Origin: an uncultured Oscillospiraceae bacterium
GTDB lineage: Bacteria > Bacillota > Clostridia > Oscillospirales > Acutalibacteraceae
Reading direction: 5' to 3'
Assembly: GCA_900544375.1 (NCBI GenBank)
Contig: UQUZ01000009.1
Location: forward strand, 1 to 64,000
Length of the DNA: 64,000 bases
The position numbers and the translations under genes are program-made. Under the pieces are notes generated by a model, which made no database searches, was not told where the DNA came from, and was given only the letters and a program-made list of their open reading frames with translations. Positions within the stretch are counted from its first letter, which is position 1, and each line of letters begins with the position of its first letter. Below are positions 33,866 to 42,455 of this stretch, one piece after another.

Positions 33866-36319
33866 TCAGATGGCGTTCAAGAAGGATTTCAAATGCATTA
33901 GCACCTGGACAAAACCGACGATAATTTTCTTCCAACCAGTTGGGGCGTTTTGCCCGTTAAGGATCATGAGCAGGCCGTGGGCCATATCCTCCGTAAATGC
34001 CATGCCGGCACTCATGCCGACAAAGCCGCGGATGGGCATCTGTAGCGCGAGGGAGGAGAGCATCAGCGCAGTCTCTTCGTTGCCGTTGGCAAGCTTCAGA
34101 GTGACTGTGTTAACAATTTTATTGAGCCTTGCGCCCCATGGCGTTTCCTTCGCGTCCTCCAGCGTGCAGTTGAGGTCAAGCGGCTCGCCCGGCTTACGGT
34201 ATGCAGGCGGCAGGGGGCGCCCGATGAGCACTTCAAACTGATCGGCCGGGATCTCCTGGATTGCGCCTTCGTAATAGCTGGGCGCGGTCTGACGGTAATC
34301 CGGGACAATGGCATCCGGGTTTGCGCTCTCCACATCGACCGTGCCATCCAGTCGGATATCGCGGCTGGATGCGCCCACAAGAATCTGATAAGCACCGCTC
34401 TCAACATGCCAGTCGTGAATATTGACGTTATAATAGGCGAATGCTCGCTCAGTTAGCGTGACCGTCACGGTTTTTTGCTCACCGGCCTTCAAAAAGACTT
34501 TGGCAAAGCCTCTGAGCTCCTTTGGCGCCTTGAAAATTACGCTGTCCGGCGCAGCAACGTAGACCTGAGCAATTTCCGCGCCATCCACCTTGCCGGTATT
34601 TTTGATTTGAAAGGAGACGGTCAGCTCCTCTCCCTGCTTGACCGCCTTTTTGCTCAAGCGTAGGCCGGAGTAGGAGAACTGTGTATAGGAAAGCCCAAAG
34701 CCGAAGGGGAACTGAACGTCCTTTTTTACCCGGTCGTAATATCGGTAGCCGACAAAAATGCTCTCCCTGTATTCGGTTGTCACAGGGGCGCCGGGGAAGT
34801 AATTGGCAGTTGGGTTATCCGAAAAGCTCAGGGGATAGGTTTCCGCCAGCTTTCCGCTGGGATTGACTTTTCCGGTGACGAGATCGGCAATCGCGCCGCC
34901 GCCCGCCTGGCCGCCGAGATAGCCGTTGAGGAGCGCCTTTATTTTGCCAAGCCACGGCATTTCTACCGGTGCGCCGCCGGAAAGGACGACCGCAACGTTT
35001 TCGTTTGCTTCACTGACCGCCTCCGCCAGCGCATTATGGCTCGCAGGGAGGTGCATATGGAGCCTGTCATAGCCCTCGGCCTCGTAGCTTTCCGTCAGGC
35101 CAAGAAAGAGAAGCACCACATCCGCCTTTTTCGCGGTTTGGCAGGCGTCACGGATCAGGCCTTCATCCGGCTGGTCGGTCGTCTTATTATAGCCCGGGGC
35201 ATATAGGACGCTGACGCCCGCATCCAGCAGGCAATCGAAGGCAGAATCGAGCTGTGTGGGATTAATTAAGGAGCTTCCCGCGCCCTGGTAGCGGGGCGAG
35301 CGCGCCATCTCCCCGATGACCGCTACCGTCTGGCCAGCTTTGAGCGGAAGGAGTTCTCCATCGTTTTTAAGCAGCACCATAGATTCGCCCGCGATTTTGC
35401 GCGCAAGGCGGTGGTTGGCGGCGTGGTCGCAGGTGTGGGCCAGGGCCTTTACCTTCTCCGCGCGGAAAATCAAATCAAGAATCCGGTCCACCCGCTCATC
35501 GAGCAGGGTTTCGTCAATTTGGCCTGCGCGCACAGCGTCCACAATTTTTTGATCGTTGACGCCGCCGGAGGCGGGCATTTCAAGCTCCTGCCCTGCGAGA
35601 AGGCCGGGCACACGCTCATTGTTAGCGCTCCAGTCTGTCACAACAAGGCCTTTAAAGCCCCAATCTTTGCGCAGCACATCGTCGAGCAGCCACTTGTTTT
35701 CACAGCAAAAAGAACCGTTAATTTTATTGTAAGCGCCCATCACCGTCCATGGCTGCGCTTTTTTGACTGCCGTTTCAAACGGCGCGAGATAAATTTCACG
35801 CAATGCACGCTCATCTACAACGGAATCGACCTTCATACGGCGCGTCTCCTGATTGTTGCAGGCGAAGTGCTTAAGCGAGGTGCCTGCGCCTTGCTCCTGC
35901 GCGCCGTTGATAAAAGCGGCGCCCAATTCGCCCGCAAGCAACGGGTCCTCTGAAAAATATTCAAAATTTCGGCCGCACAAAGGCGAACGCTTAATGTTGA
36001 CGCCGGGGCCGAGCACAACGCTCACACCTTCTGCAAGCGCCTCTTGCGCAATCGCGCCGCCCATCTCATGCAGCAGCTCCGGATTCCAGGAACAGGCAGT
36101 GGTAGCGGCTGTTGGAAAGCAGGTGGCAGGCTCGCTGCCGTTGATGCCGAGGTTATCCTGGCTGCCGGTTTGCTTGCGCAGGCCATGTGGGCCATCGCAA
36201 ACCATAATTTCTGGGATGTTGAATTTTTCAAGCCCCTTCAGATGCCAAAAATCTTTGCCGGAGCAGAGGCTTGCTTTTTCCTCCAGCGTCATCTTACTGA
36301 TCAGATCCTGATGTTTCAT
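33866..36319 (-). CDS. Glycoside hydrolase family 3 beta-glucosidase, cytoplasmic
   Basis: 817 residues with classic domain order: catalytic barrel (1 to about 300; HFACNNQE, nucleophile Asp229 in VTDW), alpha/beta sandwich (about 310-540; SMVLLKNDGELLPL, GKVNPSGKLAETYP), fibronectin III-like domain (about 580-660; YVGYRYYD then FSYSGLRL), and about 120 extra residues at the end, partly hydrophobic. No signal peptide, so it likely hydrolyses imported beta-linked di- or oligosaccharides. It follows the esterase gene on the same strand after 72 nt. AAAGGA lies 12 nt before the start. Beta-xylosidase activity cannot be excluded. Confidence 0.92.
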   Translation of the reverse strand: MKHQDLISKMTLEEKASLCSGKDFWHLKGLEKFNIPEIMVCDGPHGLRKQTGSQDNLGINGSEPATCFPTAATTACSWNPELLHEMGGAIAQEALAEGVSVVLGPGVNIKRSPLCGRNFEYFSEDPLLAGELGAAFINGAQEQGAGTSLKHFACNNQETRRMKVDSVVDERALREIYLAPFETAVKKAQPWTVMGAYNKINGSFCCENKWLLDDVLRKDWGFKGLVVTDWSANNERVPGLLAGQELEMPASGGVNDQKIVDAVRAGQIDETLLDERVDRILDLIFRAEKVKALAHTCDHAANHRLARKIAGESMVLLKNDGELLPLKAGQTVAVIGEMARSPRYQGAGSSLINPTQLDSAFDCLLDAGVSVLYAPGYNKTTDQPDEGLIRDACQTAKKADVVLLFLGLTESYEAEGYDRLHMHLPASHNALAEAVSEANENVAVVLSGGAPVEMPWLGKIKALLNGYLGGQAGGGAIADLVTGKVNPSGKLAETYPLSFSDNPTANYFPGAPVTTEYRESIFVGYRYYDRVKKDVQFPFGFGLSYTQFSYSGLRLSKKAVKQGEELTVSFQIKNTGKVDGAEIAQVYVAAPDSVIFKAPKELRGFAKVFLKAGEQKTVTVTLTERAFAYYNVNIHDWHVESGAYQILVGASSRDIRLDGTVDVESANPDAIVPDYRQTAPSYYEGAIQEIPADQFEVLIGRPLPPAYRKPGEPLDLNCTLEDAKETPWGARLNKIVNTVTLKLANGNEETALMLSSLALQMPIRGFVGMSAGMAFTEDMAHGLLMILNGQNAPTGWKKIIVGFVQVLMHLKSFLNAI

Positions 36320-36391
36320 CTCAATGCCTCATCCTTTCGCACTCCGCTTGGAAGAAAGGGAGCCGCCTTTCCCACAAACGAATTCTCTTCC

Positions 36392-37255
36392 TTATTTTTT
36401 TGCTGAAAACTCATAATAGCTTAACCATTCGTTCATCAGGCGGCTCCAGCGGGCCGAGAGCGGATGATAGCCATCCCCGTTTTCCGGAGCGGCAAGCCCC
36501 TGCCCATGGTCGCCATAAGGAAACAGGTGCATTTCCACGGGAACCCCACGCTTGGCAAGCGTGTTGCAGAGCGTCAGGGCAGTTTGATAATTGATAAGCC
36601 CGTCGCGCATCGACTGCCAGATAAAGGCGGGTGGAAATTGCATGCTGTCCTCCAGCACAACATCAAAATAGGCGACGAGATCGAATTCATCGTCGTCGTC
36701 ATACTCCTCCTTGAACATCACGGCCGCATAGCCCAGCAGCATGGCGTCCGGGCGGGAGGATACGCGCTCTACCGGATCAGCCGCGGTAGGGTCGCCGTCG
36801 TCCGCATAAGCGCAGGAGAGGAAGGCGAGATTGCCACCGGCTGAAAAGCCGAGCACGCCGATTTTATCCGGCAGGATGCTCATTTCCTCTGCATGATAGC
36901 GAAGATAGCGCACAGCCCGTTTTGCATCGAGCAAAATGATGTCGCGTGAATAGGGGACGACACGGTAGTCGAGCACGGCGGCGTGGATTCCAGCCTCATT
37001 GATCTTCTGCGCCACCACTTTCCCCTCGTGCACAGCTTTGCTCGTATAAGAGCCGCCAGCCATTACAATCACACAGCCACGTTTTCCATCGCCGGGCGCG
37101 GGGAAAAAAGTGATCGAAGGCCTGCGCTGACCGATTGCCTGTTCAAACCCGGGTACCTCGCCATCCCACAGGGGCAGCTGTGTATCCTCGCTGAGCATTT
37201 CCGCCCAAGGGGCATCAGGGTTCAGGTTCCCCCAAATATCGTAAGTATCGGCCAA
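36392..37255 (-). CDS. Alpha/beta hydrolase, carbohydrate-esterase-like
   Basis: 287 residues. Oxyanion motif MAGGSY near residue 83, nucleophile Ser in GVLGFSAGGNL near 155, likely acid Asp in the RDGLINYQTA region and catalytic His in YGDHGQGL near 245. Resembles BD-FAE/acetyl-xylan esterase-type hydrolases of gut anaerobes (dienelactone hydrolase superfamily). No signal peptide. The start is TTG 37255, 9 nt after AAGGAGG; the open frame extends 54 codons further with no ribosome site. Context with GH3 suggests deacylation of imported plant glycans. Confidence 0.82.
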   Translation of the reverse strand: MADTYDIWGNLNPDAPWAEMLSEDTQLPLWDGEVPGFEQAIGQRRPSITFFPAPGDGKRGCVIVMAGGSYTSKAVHEGKVVAQKINEAGIHAAVLDYRVVPYSRDIILLDAKRAVRYLRYHAEEMSILPDKIGVLGFSAGGNLAFLSCAYADDGDPTAADPVERVSSRPDAMLLGYAAVMFKEEYDDDDEFDLVAYFDVVLEDSMQFPPAFIWQSMRDGLINYQTALTLCNTLAKRGVPVEMHLFPYGDHGQGLAAPENGDGYHPLSARWSRLMNEWLSYYEFSAKK

Positions 37256-37725
37256 AATAGATAACCTCCTTGCCGCATCAGCGGCTTTTGATTGTTTTTT
37301 CTCTCTGGGATTTCGCCGCTGGCAGAAGAGGCTTGAAGGCCGGCTCCCACGTGGGCGAAGAAACTCAAAACGATTATACACGCTTGCCCAAAAGAGTGCA
37401 ATCTCTATTTGAAACATTCCAGACTTTCCAGACGATGCATGTCCATAAACAAATCGTTTATCTTTCTATCAGGAATGATATAAATTCTTATTATAAAATT
37501 AAAGGTAAAACCGCCCTGGGATAAATACCGCATCTATAAAGAATTATAATAGATACCGTCAGCTTATGGTATGTGCCTTCGGAGCGGGAGAACAGCACCA
37601 TAACGACGGCCTTTTTTGCGCTAGGCTGCTGAATTGTACGGCGTTGGCGCAGATAGAACGTCAGCTTACAAAATTTTATTTTTGAAACGTTATTTGCCCG
37701 ATGGGTGAAGTAAGGAGAGAGCCGA
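37256..37725. other. 470 bp intergenic region between divergent genes
   Basis: AT-rich centre (37450-37560) with TATAAT-like sequences near 37545, and a GC-richer stretch to 37680. It presumably carries the promoters of the divergent esterase and lipoprotein genes. I see no RNA family or open frame. Confidence 0.4.
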
Positions 37726-38664
37726 ATGAACACAACCATGAAAAAATTAACGGCGATTCTGGCGGCAAGCTGCCTGCTGGCCTCGCTGGCTGCCTGCAAG
37801 GGGCCAGAAACGGAGCCTGGGGCAACCGACAGTACCCTTCAAAATACAGCGGGGCAATCCTGGGAATCGCAGGCTATCTCCGAATCTCGGCAATCAGAAG
37901 AAGAAGGTTTGGAATCCAGCAGAGTTTCCGTTTCCAATAGCACTGCAACCGAAGCTTCTGACCGGCCAAAGGAGACAGCTAAACAGGTTGACACTACGAA
38001 AAAATCGCCGGTCCAAAATCAAAAACCGTCAACGAAAGCGGAGATCATCGCCTATTTCAATGTAGCAGCGAATAAGGTCAAGATAGAGAAACCAGGCGTT
38101 AAAAAAATAGAGGAGATTTCCTTTCATGTAAAGGGGGACGGCGCGATTGCGAACATTGCCAATAAGGTTCAGGATGCGCTGAAGAAAAATGGCACGTTGA
38201 ATCCGGACCCCATTACCGTGAAAAAGGGCGCAAGCCACAATGCGGCATTTCCAGTTGAAAATCAAAGCTGGTCAAGCCGCCTATCCGCGGGCGCTGTATC
38301 ATCGGCCTCCTGCGTGGAGAAGAATGGAGCGTATATGATTACCATCCGGATGAAGGATGAGCATATCTCCTATGAGCAGGCGAGAAAACCGCTTCAGACG
38401 AAGCACGGCCAGGTCGTCGACATTCTCAAGGCCAATGAGATTGATGAGCAGATGAAAAGCTTGAGCTGGCTTGTTACCCTGCATGATTTGGATCAGACTT
38501 ATTCGGGCACGACCATTGTATGCACGATTGATGCAAAGAGCCAAACGATGCGCTCCGCGCACTATCGGATTATTAGCAATGCAACGATCAAGGCCAGCGC
38601 GCCAATCGTGGGCGATGCAACGGTAAACGCGACGATTGCATTTGACCAGATCTACCAATTTTAG
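37726..38664 (+). CDS. Lipoprotein of unknown function, paralogue of the one at 30324
   Basis: 312 residues. Signal peptide with lipobox SLAACKG, a Ser/Glu/Thr-rich linker to about residue 95, then the folded domain starting KAEIIAYFNVAANKVK, with NQSWSSRLSAGAVSSASCVEK in the middle and ending in strands. Block order and several residues match the 30324 protein (AxIxYxNxAAN; QSxSSxLxAxxVxSAxC). The conserved single Cys in the domain is shared. Not a family I can name. ATG 37726 follows AAGGAGAGAG. Region 7 kb from its paralogue and on the opposite strand, so not a simple tandem duplication. Confidence 0.75.
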   Translation: MNTTMKKLTAILAASCLLASLAACKGPETEPGATDSTLQNTAGQSWESQAISESRQSEEEGLESSRVSVSNSTATEASDRPKETAKQVDTTKKSPVQNQKPSTKAEIIAYFNVAANKVKIEKPGVKKIEEISFHVKGDGAIANIANKVQDALKKNGTLNPDPITVKKGASHNAAFPVENQSWSSRLSAGAVSSASCVEKNGAYMITIRMKDEHISYEQARKPLQTKHGQVVDILKANEIDEQMKSLSWLVTLHDLDQTYSGTTIVCTIDAKSQTMRSAHYRIISNATIKASAPIVGDATVNATIAFDQIYQF

Positions 38665-38679
38665 AGGATAAAAAGGGGA

Positions 38680-38820
38680 GGCTGTTGCGCGCTGCAAAGC
38701 ATTTTGCGGCCGGCCCCTTCAAACATTTTTGGGCCTTTGTCCCTTGTAGGACCAATTTCCCTAAAATACGCTTTGCAGTTTGTTTCCCAATGAAGCGCTG
38801 TGCAACAGCTCTTTTGCACG
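38680..38820. repeat. Structured 3' element bounded by GCTGTTGC inverted repeats
   Basis: AGGCTGTTGCGCGCTGCAAAGC at one end and its partial complement near 38790-38815 (GCGCTGTGCAACAGCT) enclose about 100 nt without a convincing ORF. The ends resemble the terminator at 27121, as if expanded by an insertion. Confidence 0.4.
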
Positions 38821-38844
38821 GGGCTTTCAAAAAATTTATGCCGC

Positions 38845-38892
38845 GGCTGGCGCCTTTTCGGATCACAGATCCCCCAAGGCGCCAGCCTTTTT
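38845..38892 (+). terminator. Strong terminator after the lipoprotein gene
   Basis: GGCTGGCGCCTT (38845-38856) pairs perfectly with AAGGCGCCAGCC (38876-38887), followed by five T. The rest of the gap to 39029 is AT-rich and holds the promoter region of the peptidase gene. Confidence 0.85.
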
Positions 38893-39029
38893 GTTGCGAT
38901 ACGTTATACAGAATTATAATTCTAAACTTTTATTAAAATGCAGTTAATTATTTGTTAATAAATTATCCATATTTTTAAGAATACTCGTGATAAAATATAA
39001 ATAAAATTTAACAATTGGGGGGATCATTT

Positions 39030-40301
39030 ATGGATTTAAACAAAATTATCGAGAGAAAAGATTCTGCGGCACAGTATATGGTAGATGAGATTACCTATAT
39101 CTGTAAAAACCTTGATAAGCGTTCGCCTGGCTCGGAGGGGGAGAAACAGGCCTGCGAGTACATGGCGAAAGTCCTGCGGGAGGATTGCGGATGCGACCGT
39201 GTGCAGGTTGAAGCCTTCAAAGAAAACCCCGGCTCCTTTTTTGGTTGGATTTACTTTACAATAACAGCCGCCCTTTTGGCGATTGCCTGCTACTTCTTTT
39301 TCCCGCTTGCCTCGATTATTCTTTTACTAGGAGGCCTTTTCATTTGCTTTATGCAATTTGGTCTGTATAAAAAGCTAGTTGATCCCGTTTTCCCAGAGAA
39401 AACGGGCCATAACGTAACGGCTGTTAAAAGCTGCAAGGGCGAAGTAAAACGCCGCATCTTTTTCAACGGCCATCCGGATGCCGCATGGGAATGGCCGGTC
39501 AACTATAGGCTGGGTGGTGTTGGATTTGAAGGACACGCAGTCATTTGTTTTCTTGGATTAGTTTATTATTTGGTGCTTTCTGTTATCTTCATTGTGCAGA
39601 ATGGTTTTCAATTCGGCGGCTTTGATCCTTCCACAGCGCTTGGAAAAGCGGCGCTGGGCGGCCTTGTTTTTGTGCCGTTTATGATCGGCCTGTACTGGAT
39701 GTGGAATAAGCACCGCATTGTGGACGGCGCAAACGATAATCTCTCCGGCTGCTATATGGGCATTTCCATCCTCAAAGAGCTCCAGGATGCCGGCATTGAA
39801 TTAGAAAATACGGAGATTGGCGTGATCCTCTCCGGCTCGGAGGAAGCGGGGCTGCGTGGCGCAAAGGCTTGGTGCGAGCAGCATCAAGGAGAGTTTGACG
39901 ATGTGCCTACCTTTATCTTCTCTTATGACACGATCCACGACCCGAAATATCTCATGACCAATTACCGAGACCTCAATGGTACCGTCAAAGCGGATAAGGA
40001 TGTATCCGATTTGTTTATGGAAGCGGCCAAAGAGCTTGGAATTCGCTGTAGAAAGGGCTGGGTGCCGCCGCTCGGCGGTGCGACGGACTCTGCCGCATTC
40101 GCACAGGCTGGTTTCCGTGCAACGGGGATAACTGGCTTGAACCATAAGCTGGAGGATTATTATCATACGCGGCGCGATACCTATGACAATATGAATCTCG
40201 AGGGCTTGGCAGGGTGCTTTGCGGTCAGCGTGAAAGCGTTGGAGATGTTTGATAGCGGGGCAAAGCAAGCGCCCGTGAAGAGCGCGGCCATGCACAAATA
40301 A
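39030..40301 (+). CDS. M28-family metallopeptidase with inserted membrane helices
   Basis: 423 residues. Zinc aminopeptidase fold in two pieces: N-terminal RSPGSEGEKQACEYM, then two hydrophobic segments (about residues 70-110), then FFNGHPDAAWEW, another pair of hydrophobic segments (about 170-225), then metal-ligand blocks DGANDNLSGCYMG, GSEEAGLRGA and YHTRRDTYDN. Ligand positions look intact, with HPD in place of the more usual HYD/HxD. No signal peptide at the N-terminus, so topology places the catalytic parts on one side with the helices as membrane insertions. Substrate unknown. ATG 39030 follows GGGGGG; TTG 39015 is unlikely. Confidence 0.8.
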   Translation: MDLNKIIERKDSAAQYMVDEITYICKNLDKRSPGSEGEKQACEYMAKVLREDCGCDRVQVEAFKENPGSFFGWIYFTITAALLAIACYFFFPLASIILLLGGLFICFMQFGLYKKLVDPVFPEKTGHNVTAVKSCKGEVKRRIFFNGHPDAAWEWPVNYRLGGVGFEGHAVICFLGLVYYLVLSVIFIVQNGFQFGGFDPSTALGKAALGGLVFVPFMIGLYWMWNKHRIVDGANDNLSGCYMGISILKELQDAGIELENTEIGVILSGSEEAGLRGAKAWCEQHQGEFDDVPTFIFSYDTIHDPKYLMTNYRDLNGTVKADKDVSDLFMEAAKELGIRCRKGWVPPLGGATDSAAFAQAGFRATGITGLNHKLEDYYHTRRDTYDNMNLEGLAGCFAVSVKALEMFDSGAKQAPVKSAAMHK

Positions 40302-40427
40302 GAAAATAGTCTAAAAAGAATTTTGGTTTGAGGGGCGGCATGGCTGGGAGGTTATGCCGCCTTGTGGCTTCTGAAATAGCGTGCAAAAGTGCTGTTGCAA
40401 AGGCAGTGCTGCAAAAAATGCAAAAAA

Positions 40428-40471
40428 CACGTCTTTCGGGTGTTTACATGCTCCGAAAAGACGTGCTTTTT
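40428..40471 (+). terminator. Terminator downstream of the M28 gene
   Basis: CACGTCTTTCGG pairs with CCGAAAAGACGTG around 13 nt, followed by CTTTTTCT. Another hairpin, GGCGGCAT/ATGCCGCC, lies at about 40334-40363 without a T-run. The remaining bases to 40737 show no gene. Confidence 0.7.
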
Positions 40472-40737
40472 CTGCCTCTAGGTCGATCCTTTGTGCATTT
40501 GGTCAAGCAAATTTATTTTACAATAGCCTCTTTCAATTGCCTGTTCCTTTTTGCTTTCAAGGGATTGCGTTTTTATCCAAGATCGCTTACACTATTTTTG
40601 AACAGAATGCTATGCATTGAGTTCGCTGGTCGGCCGAACCGATGCGTGACGGGATAAACAGCCCAGGCCAAAACCCAAGAGCAAGCATGGTTGCCTTGCC
40701 GATTGCCCACTGCGCTGAAAAAATAAGCGTCGGGCCT

Positions 40738-41592
40738 TCAATCATCCGCATTTGTATTTGCCTGTGCGGCTGTTGTCAGAGCTGCATTTACTTTTTTGAT
40801 CGCGTTCCAGTTCTTTTGATGCTCTGCAAGGGTTTTGGCATAATAATATTTGCCTGCTTTATCGGTTGCAAAATAGAAATAATCCGTCTGCTCTGGATTG
40901 AGAGCGGCGTTGATCGCGTCCATACCCGGGTTGCAGATTGGGCCTTCCGGTAAGCCGGTGCATTTATAGGTGTTATAAAAGCTGTTGAACCGATCTTTGT
41001 CTTCCGTCAGATAGGGCTGCACCTCCTGCTCCAGGTAAAAGATTGTAACGTCGCATTCGAGCTTTGGGTGGCTTTTGCTATTTAAGCGGTTGTGCAAAAC
41101 GGAAGAGACCGTTTTCATCTGTGCAGGATCCCCTGCTTCAGCCTGGATGATGGAGGCCAAAGTGAGCACTTCATCCATTGTCATATCGAATTCTTTGGCA
41201 CGGGCTTTCTGCGTGCCGGTTATTTTTTTCTCCAAATTGTCCAGCAGCTTCTGGATAACGCGTTCGGGGCTGTCGTCCCGATAAAATTCATATGTGTCGG
41301 GGAACAAATACCCCTCCAGAAGGAACGCTCGGTTTTCCCAATCTCCAATCTCTTGTACGAGCGGGCTGTCCGCATTGCCGCGGTTTACTTCTGCAAGAAA
41401 TTCAGAGCGGGTGAACAAGCCGTTCTGTTCCATCAGGCCGCCGATATCAGCAGCGCTGGCTCCCTCCGGGATTGTGATGCGCACGGTGTTGGGCGGCTCT
41501 GTAGAGCTGCCGTCCTCTGGCTGCTGCGAGGCGCAGGCGCTCAAGAACAGGCACAGGGCACAGATGAGGGAAATGATCCGCAATTGTTTCAT
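40738..41592 (-). CDS. MltG-like endolytic murein transglycosylase, lipoprotein form
   Basis: 284 residues. MltG/YceG family: EGASAADIGGLMEQNGLFT is the LysM-like N-terminal subdomain, followed by LEGYLFPDTYEF and the catalytic Glu in LASIIQAEAG, then VLHNRL, PKLECDVTIFY, NTYKCTGLPEGPI and the typical end YFYFATDKAGKYYYAKTLAEH. MltG cuts nascent glycan strands and sets their length. Unlike the usual single transmembrane anchor, this protein begins with a signal peptide and lipobox LSACAS, so it should be lipid-anchored. No ruvX or other usual neighbours. A second, TM-anchored copy elsewhere is possible. Confidence 0.92.
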   Translation of the reverse strand: MKQLRIISLICALCLFLSACASQQPEDGSSTEPPNTVRITIPEGASAADIGGLMEQNGLFTRSEFLAEVNRGNADSPLVQEIGDWENRAFLLEGYLFPDTYEFYRDDSPERVIQKLLDNLEKKITGTQKARAKEFDMTMDEVLTLASIIQAEAGDPAQMKTVSSVLHNRLNSKSHPKLECDVTIFYLEQEVQPYLTEDKDRFNSFYNTYKCTGLPEGPICNPGMDAINAALNPEQTDYFYFATDKAGKYYYAKTLAEHQKNWNAIKKVNAALTTAAQANTNADD

Positions 41593-41716
41593 AGGCGGCT
41601 CCTTTTCAAAAATGATAGATTACCTTTATTGTACGCAAAATTTGACCGAATGCAAGACTTTCTGAGTAAAAACAGCGGGATCTCTGACAAAACTGATACC
41701 AAATTGGAGGGCTTAG

Positions 41717-42427
41717 ATGAAAGCTTTTTTTCTTTCGCTATGGCAAAATGATATTTTGAGGCTGGCTTTGGATTCTGCCTTTAAGCTGGTGCTCGCCGCC
41801 GTTTGCGGCGGATTCATCGGCTATGAAAGGCAGCATTCCCATCGCCCCGCCGGGTTTCGCACGCATATTCTTGTAGCAGTGGGCGCTGCACTGGTGATGA
41901 TCACCTCAAGCTTCCTTACCGATCAATATCAAGAGGTCATGCAGATTGATCCAACGCGCATGAGCGCGCAGGTTATCAGCGGTATTGGCTTTTTGGGCGC
42001 AGGCACCATTTTGCGCGAGGGATTTAGCGTGAAGGGGCTTACCACGGCTGCTAGCCTTTGGGCGGTTTCCTGCGTGGGTATTGCGGTGGGATCGGGCTTC
42101 TATGCGGGCGCGTTGATCGCCACGTTGGTGATTTATCTGACACTCAACCTGCTTAAGCGTATTTCCGCTCGTGGGAATGCCGGACGAAACCTCTATGTTG
42201 AGGTGGAGGACGTTGGTCTACAGGCTTCCCGCGTGGGGAAGGTAGTCCGCCGCTGTGGGGGAGAGCTTGCCTCCATGGAGCTGCTTAATGTGGATGGGGA
42301 GGAAGGAAAGCGGAAAAAAGCACCGGTGCTTAAGGTGCTGGTCTATACGCGCAATCTCCATGAGCTTGATTTGATCGTGGAAAGCATCCGTGCAGTGGAA
42401 GGCGTGCGGGATCTATATGTTGAATAA
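41717..42427 (+). CDS. MgtC/SapB family membrane protein
   Basis: 236 residues. The N-terminal four-to-five helix domain carries GGFIGYERQHSHRPAGFRTH and GFLGAGTILREG, typical of MgtC/SapB. The C-terminal 80 residues form a soluble ACT-like domain. MgtC proteins affect Mg homeostasis or ATP synthase in enteric bacteria; in Firmicutes the role is less clear. GGAGG lies upstream of ATG 41717. The next MFS gene starts 28 nt later. Confidence 0.87.
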   Translation: MKAFFLSLWQNDILRLALDSAFKLVLAAVCGGFIGYERQHSHRPAGFRTHILVAVGAALVMITSSFLTDQYQEVMQIDPTRMSAQVISGIGFLGAGTILREGFSVKGLTTAASLWAVSCVGIAVGSGFYAGALIATLVIYLTLNLLKRISARGNAGRNLYVEVEDVGLQASRVGKVVRRCGGELASMELLNVDGEEGKRKKAPVLKVLVYTRNLHELDLIVESIRAVEGVRDLYVE

Positions 42428-42455
42428 AGAAAATGGGACAGGAGAAGACAGCGGC

